Source: JBDREA01 sp043820265
Lineage (GTDB): Archaea > Altiarchaeota > Altiarchaeia > IMC4 > JBDREA01
Assembly: GCA_043820265.1 (NCBI GenBank)
Contig: JBDREA010000143.1
Coordinates: forward strand, 1 to 5,102
Direction of reading: 5' to 3'
Length of the DNA: 5,102 nt
How positions within the stretch are numbered: position 1 is the first letter of the stretch; the number at the start of each line of letters is the position of its first letter. The notes beneath the pieces were generated by a model. It searched no databases and was not told where the DNA came from. It saw only the letters and a list, made by a program, of their open reading frames with translations. Shown piece by piece: positions 4,746-5,102 of the stretch. A program made the position numbers and the translations under genes.

Positions 4746-4751
4746 AAGGTG
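4746..4751 (+). promoter_or_regulatory. Ribosome binding site of ftsZ
   Basis: AAGGTG lies 8 nt before ATG 4760, inside a G-rich stretch. It matches the expected anti-Shine-Dalgarno sequence and supports the assigned ftsZ start. Confidence 0.6.
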
Positions 4752-4759
4752 GGTGTGAT

Positions 4760-5102
4760 ATGGAATCTATCGTTAAGGAAGCTATTGGCAACACAGATTT
4801 TGAAAAAGTAAGCGAAACAACGATCTCTTCAAAAGCGAATTCAAGCCTTCGTGGAGGAGACTCAGATGACGAACTTCGACGCATCGTCGAAGGAATAAAG
4901 ACTTCTATAAAGATCATCGGCGCAGGAGGCGCTGGATCAAATACAATCGACCGTCTCATAGATATGGGGATCGAAGGCGGAGACGTGATTCAGGTAAATA
5001 CAGACGCCCTTCACCTACTGCACAGCAAAGCCCCGCTTAAACTACTGATTGGCACATCAATCACCGGCGGAGTTGGAGCGGGAAACGACCCGGAAGTTGG
5101 AG
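4760..5102 (+). CDS. ftsZ: Cell division GTPase FtsZ, N-terminal part (cut by right edge)
   Basis: The first 114 codons of an archaeal FtsZ, the tubulin-like GTPase that forms the division ring under the membrane. The protein opens with MESIVKEAIG, as in many euryarchaeal FtsZs. A poorly conserved, charged linker follows, and the GTPase core begins at about residue 49. SIKIIGAGGAGSNTIDRL (49-66) contains the glycine-rich T1 loop. VIQVNTDALHLL (77-88) carries the conserved NTDA loop. TGGVGAGNDPEVG (102-114) is the next phosphate-contacting loop. That loop normally reads T-K/R-G-L-G-A-G; here residue 103 is glycine instead of a basic residue. The GTPase signature GGGTGTG and the C-terminal half lie outside the window. 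The start has a ribosome binding site. The gene is on the same strand as por but seems to have its own promoter. Confidence 0.93.
   Translation, partial: MESIVKEAIGNTDFEKVSETTISSKANSSLRGGDSDDELRRIVEGIKTSIKIIGAGGAGSNTIDRLIDMGIEGGDVIQVNTDALHLLHSKAPLKLLIGTSITGGVGAGNDPEVG

Noticed and set aside
4729..4959. Minus-strand frame antisense to the start of ftsZ
   Set aside because: The plus strand carries FtsZ with its ribosome binding site; the antisense frame has no features of its own.

Overview
The window is from an archaeal genome, most likely a euryarchaeon related to methanogens. The reasons are a ribosomal protein L21e and RNA polymerase subunit Rpo4/RpoF pair (both found only in archaea and eukaryotes), a DUF655 protein next to them, a four-gene pyruvate:ferredoxin oxidoreductase operon in the archaeal order porG-porD-porA-porB, archaeal TATA-like promoter boxes, and an archaeal-type FtsZ whose N-terminus resembles those of Methanosarcina-like FtsZ proteins. 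The exact lineage cannot be read from the sequence.

Left part, minus strand (1395 down to 1): a tight operon rpl21e > rpoF > DUF655 protein > 4Fe-4S ferredoxin-type protein that runs off the left edge. Its first three genes are the well-known archaeal informational cluster, which in many euryarchaea continues into ksgA (16S rRNA dimethyladenosine transferase). Here the next gene begins as a ferredoxin instead. Shine-Dalgarno (SD) positions argue that rpl21e and rpoF start a few codons inside the longest open frames, at ATG 1385 and ATG 1089.

Middle, 1396-1704: a divergent, gene-poor intergenic region of about 310 bp that carries most of the unexplained structure. It holds a short palindrome and AT-rich box for the leftward operon, a perfect tandem 22-bp repeat, a good BRE/TATA promoter directly beside the repeat facing the por operon, a possible 18-residue leader ORF whose stop codon lies in the loop of a perfect 7-bp hairpin, and a second TATA-like box that could give an almost leaderless porG transcript.

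Right part, plus strand: porG, porD, porA and porB (1705-4654) are complete, overlapping or nearly abutting, and together encode a heterotetrameric pyruvate:ferredoxin oxidoreductase with all expected TPP and iron-sulfur motifs. After an oligo-T tract and a 105-bp gap with promoter-like boxes and nested inverted repeats, ftsZ starts at 4760 and is cut by the right edge.

The por genes link pyruvate, acetyl-CoA and ferredoxin. The partial ferredoxin on the other strand might be an electron partner, but nothing in the sequence proves that. I see no mobile element, CRISPR array, tRNA or rRNA, and no convincing new multi-gene system. The points worth a second look are the regulatory architecture before por, the ferredoxin in the ribosomal/RNAP operon, and an unusual glycine in the FtsZ nucleotide-binding loop.
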